In this document: piece after piece, positions 11,922-11,986 of the stretch
Position numbering within the stretch: position 1 is the stretch's first letter
Layout of the letters: each line of letters opens with the position of its first letter
Assembly (NCBI GenBank): GCA_004335635.1
Contig: QAXH01000346.1
Coordinates: 1-11,986, forward strand
Source of the DNA: Chloromonas sp. AAM2
Lineage: Eukaryota > Chlorophyta > Chlorophyceae > Chlamydomonadales > Chlamydomonadaceae
Direction of reading: 5' to 3'
Length of the DNA: 11,986 nucleotides
Made by a program: the position numbers and the translations under genes
The notes under the pieces: model-generated
What the model saw: only the letters and a program-made list of their open reading frames with translations
What the model was told of the DNA's origin: nothing
Database searches by the model: none

Positions 11922-11986
11922 TGTGCCTGCCTGCCCTGTGTGTGCCTGCCTGCCCTGTGTGTGCCTGCCTGCCCGGTGTGTGCCTG
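11922..11986. repeat. 19-base minisatellite
   Basis: Three full units and part of a fourth (TGTGCCTGCCTGCCCTGTG, with T to G in unit three) run to the window edge. They lie in the glutathione reductase intron upstream of the exon at 11728-11778, so the array may continue beyond the window. Confidence 0.95.

Overview
The window is nuclear DNA from a eukaryote, most likely a chlorophycean (volvocine-type) green alga. The genes are cut into many short exons with GT-AG introns of about 70-480 bases. Exon codons favour G or C in third position. A TGTAA poly(A) signal, typical of these algae, lies 58 bases after one stop codon, and the spacers are full of TG/CA microsatellites. The lineage is inferred from these traits; no species is claimed.

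Layout, left to right. A TG microsatellite (1-59) is followed by a stop-free stretch of doubtful status (79-279) and by the last exon of an unidentified plus-strand gene (394-605). A convergent 3' spacer (606-1381) leads to a complete six-exon cyclin C gene on the minus strand (1382-2907). A 344-base divergent spacer separates it from a complete nine-exon gene for exosome subunit Rrp45/EXOSC9 on the plus strand (3252-6111), followed by its TGTAA signal. About 2.2 kb of spacer follows (6112-8383). It holds an element-like inverted repeat, CA and TG microsatellites, paired AT-rich repeats and a decayed coding-like tract. The right third is the minus-strand glutathione reductase gene (8384-11778). 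Ten exons are visible, and its N-terminal exons lie beyond the right edge. A 19-base minisatellite occupies the intron at that edge.

Cyclin C partners CDK8 in the Mediator kinase module. Rrp45 is a structural ring subunit of the RNA exosome. Glutathione reductase keeps glutathione reduced, probably in an organelle here. These are unrelated housekeeping genes and nothing indicates a gene cluster. The only suggestive arrangement is the head-to-head cyclin C/RRP45 pair with its short shared upstream region. I found no convincing new system. The least explained parts are the repeat family with core TGTCCCAGAACTGGCA, which recurs on both sides of the two central genes, and the decayed tract at about 7590-8260. 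Exon borders were worked out by hand from splice signals, reading phase and remembered family sequences; none was tested against RNA.
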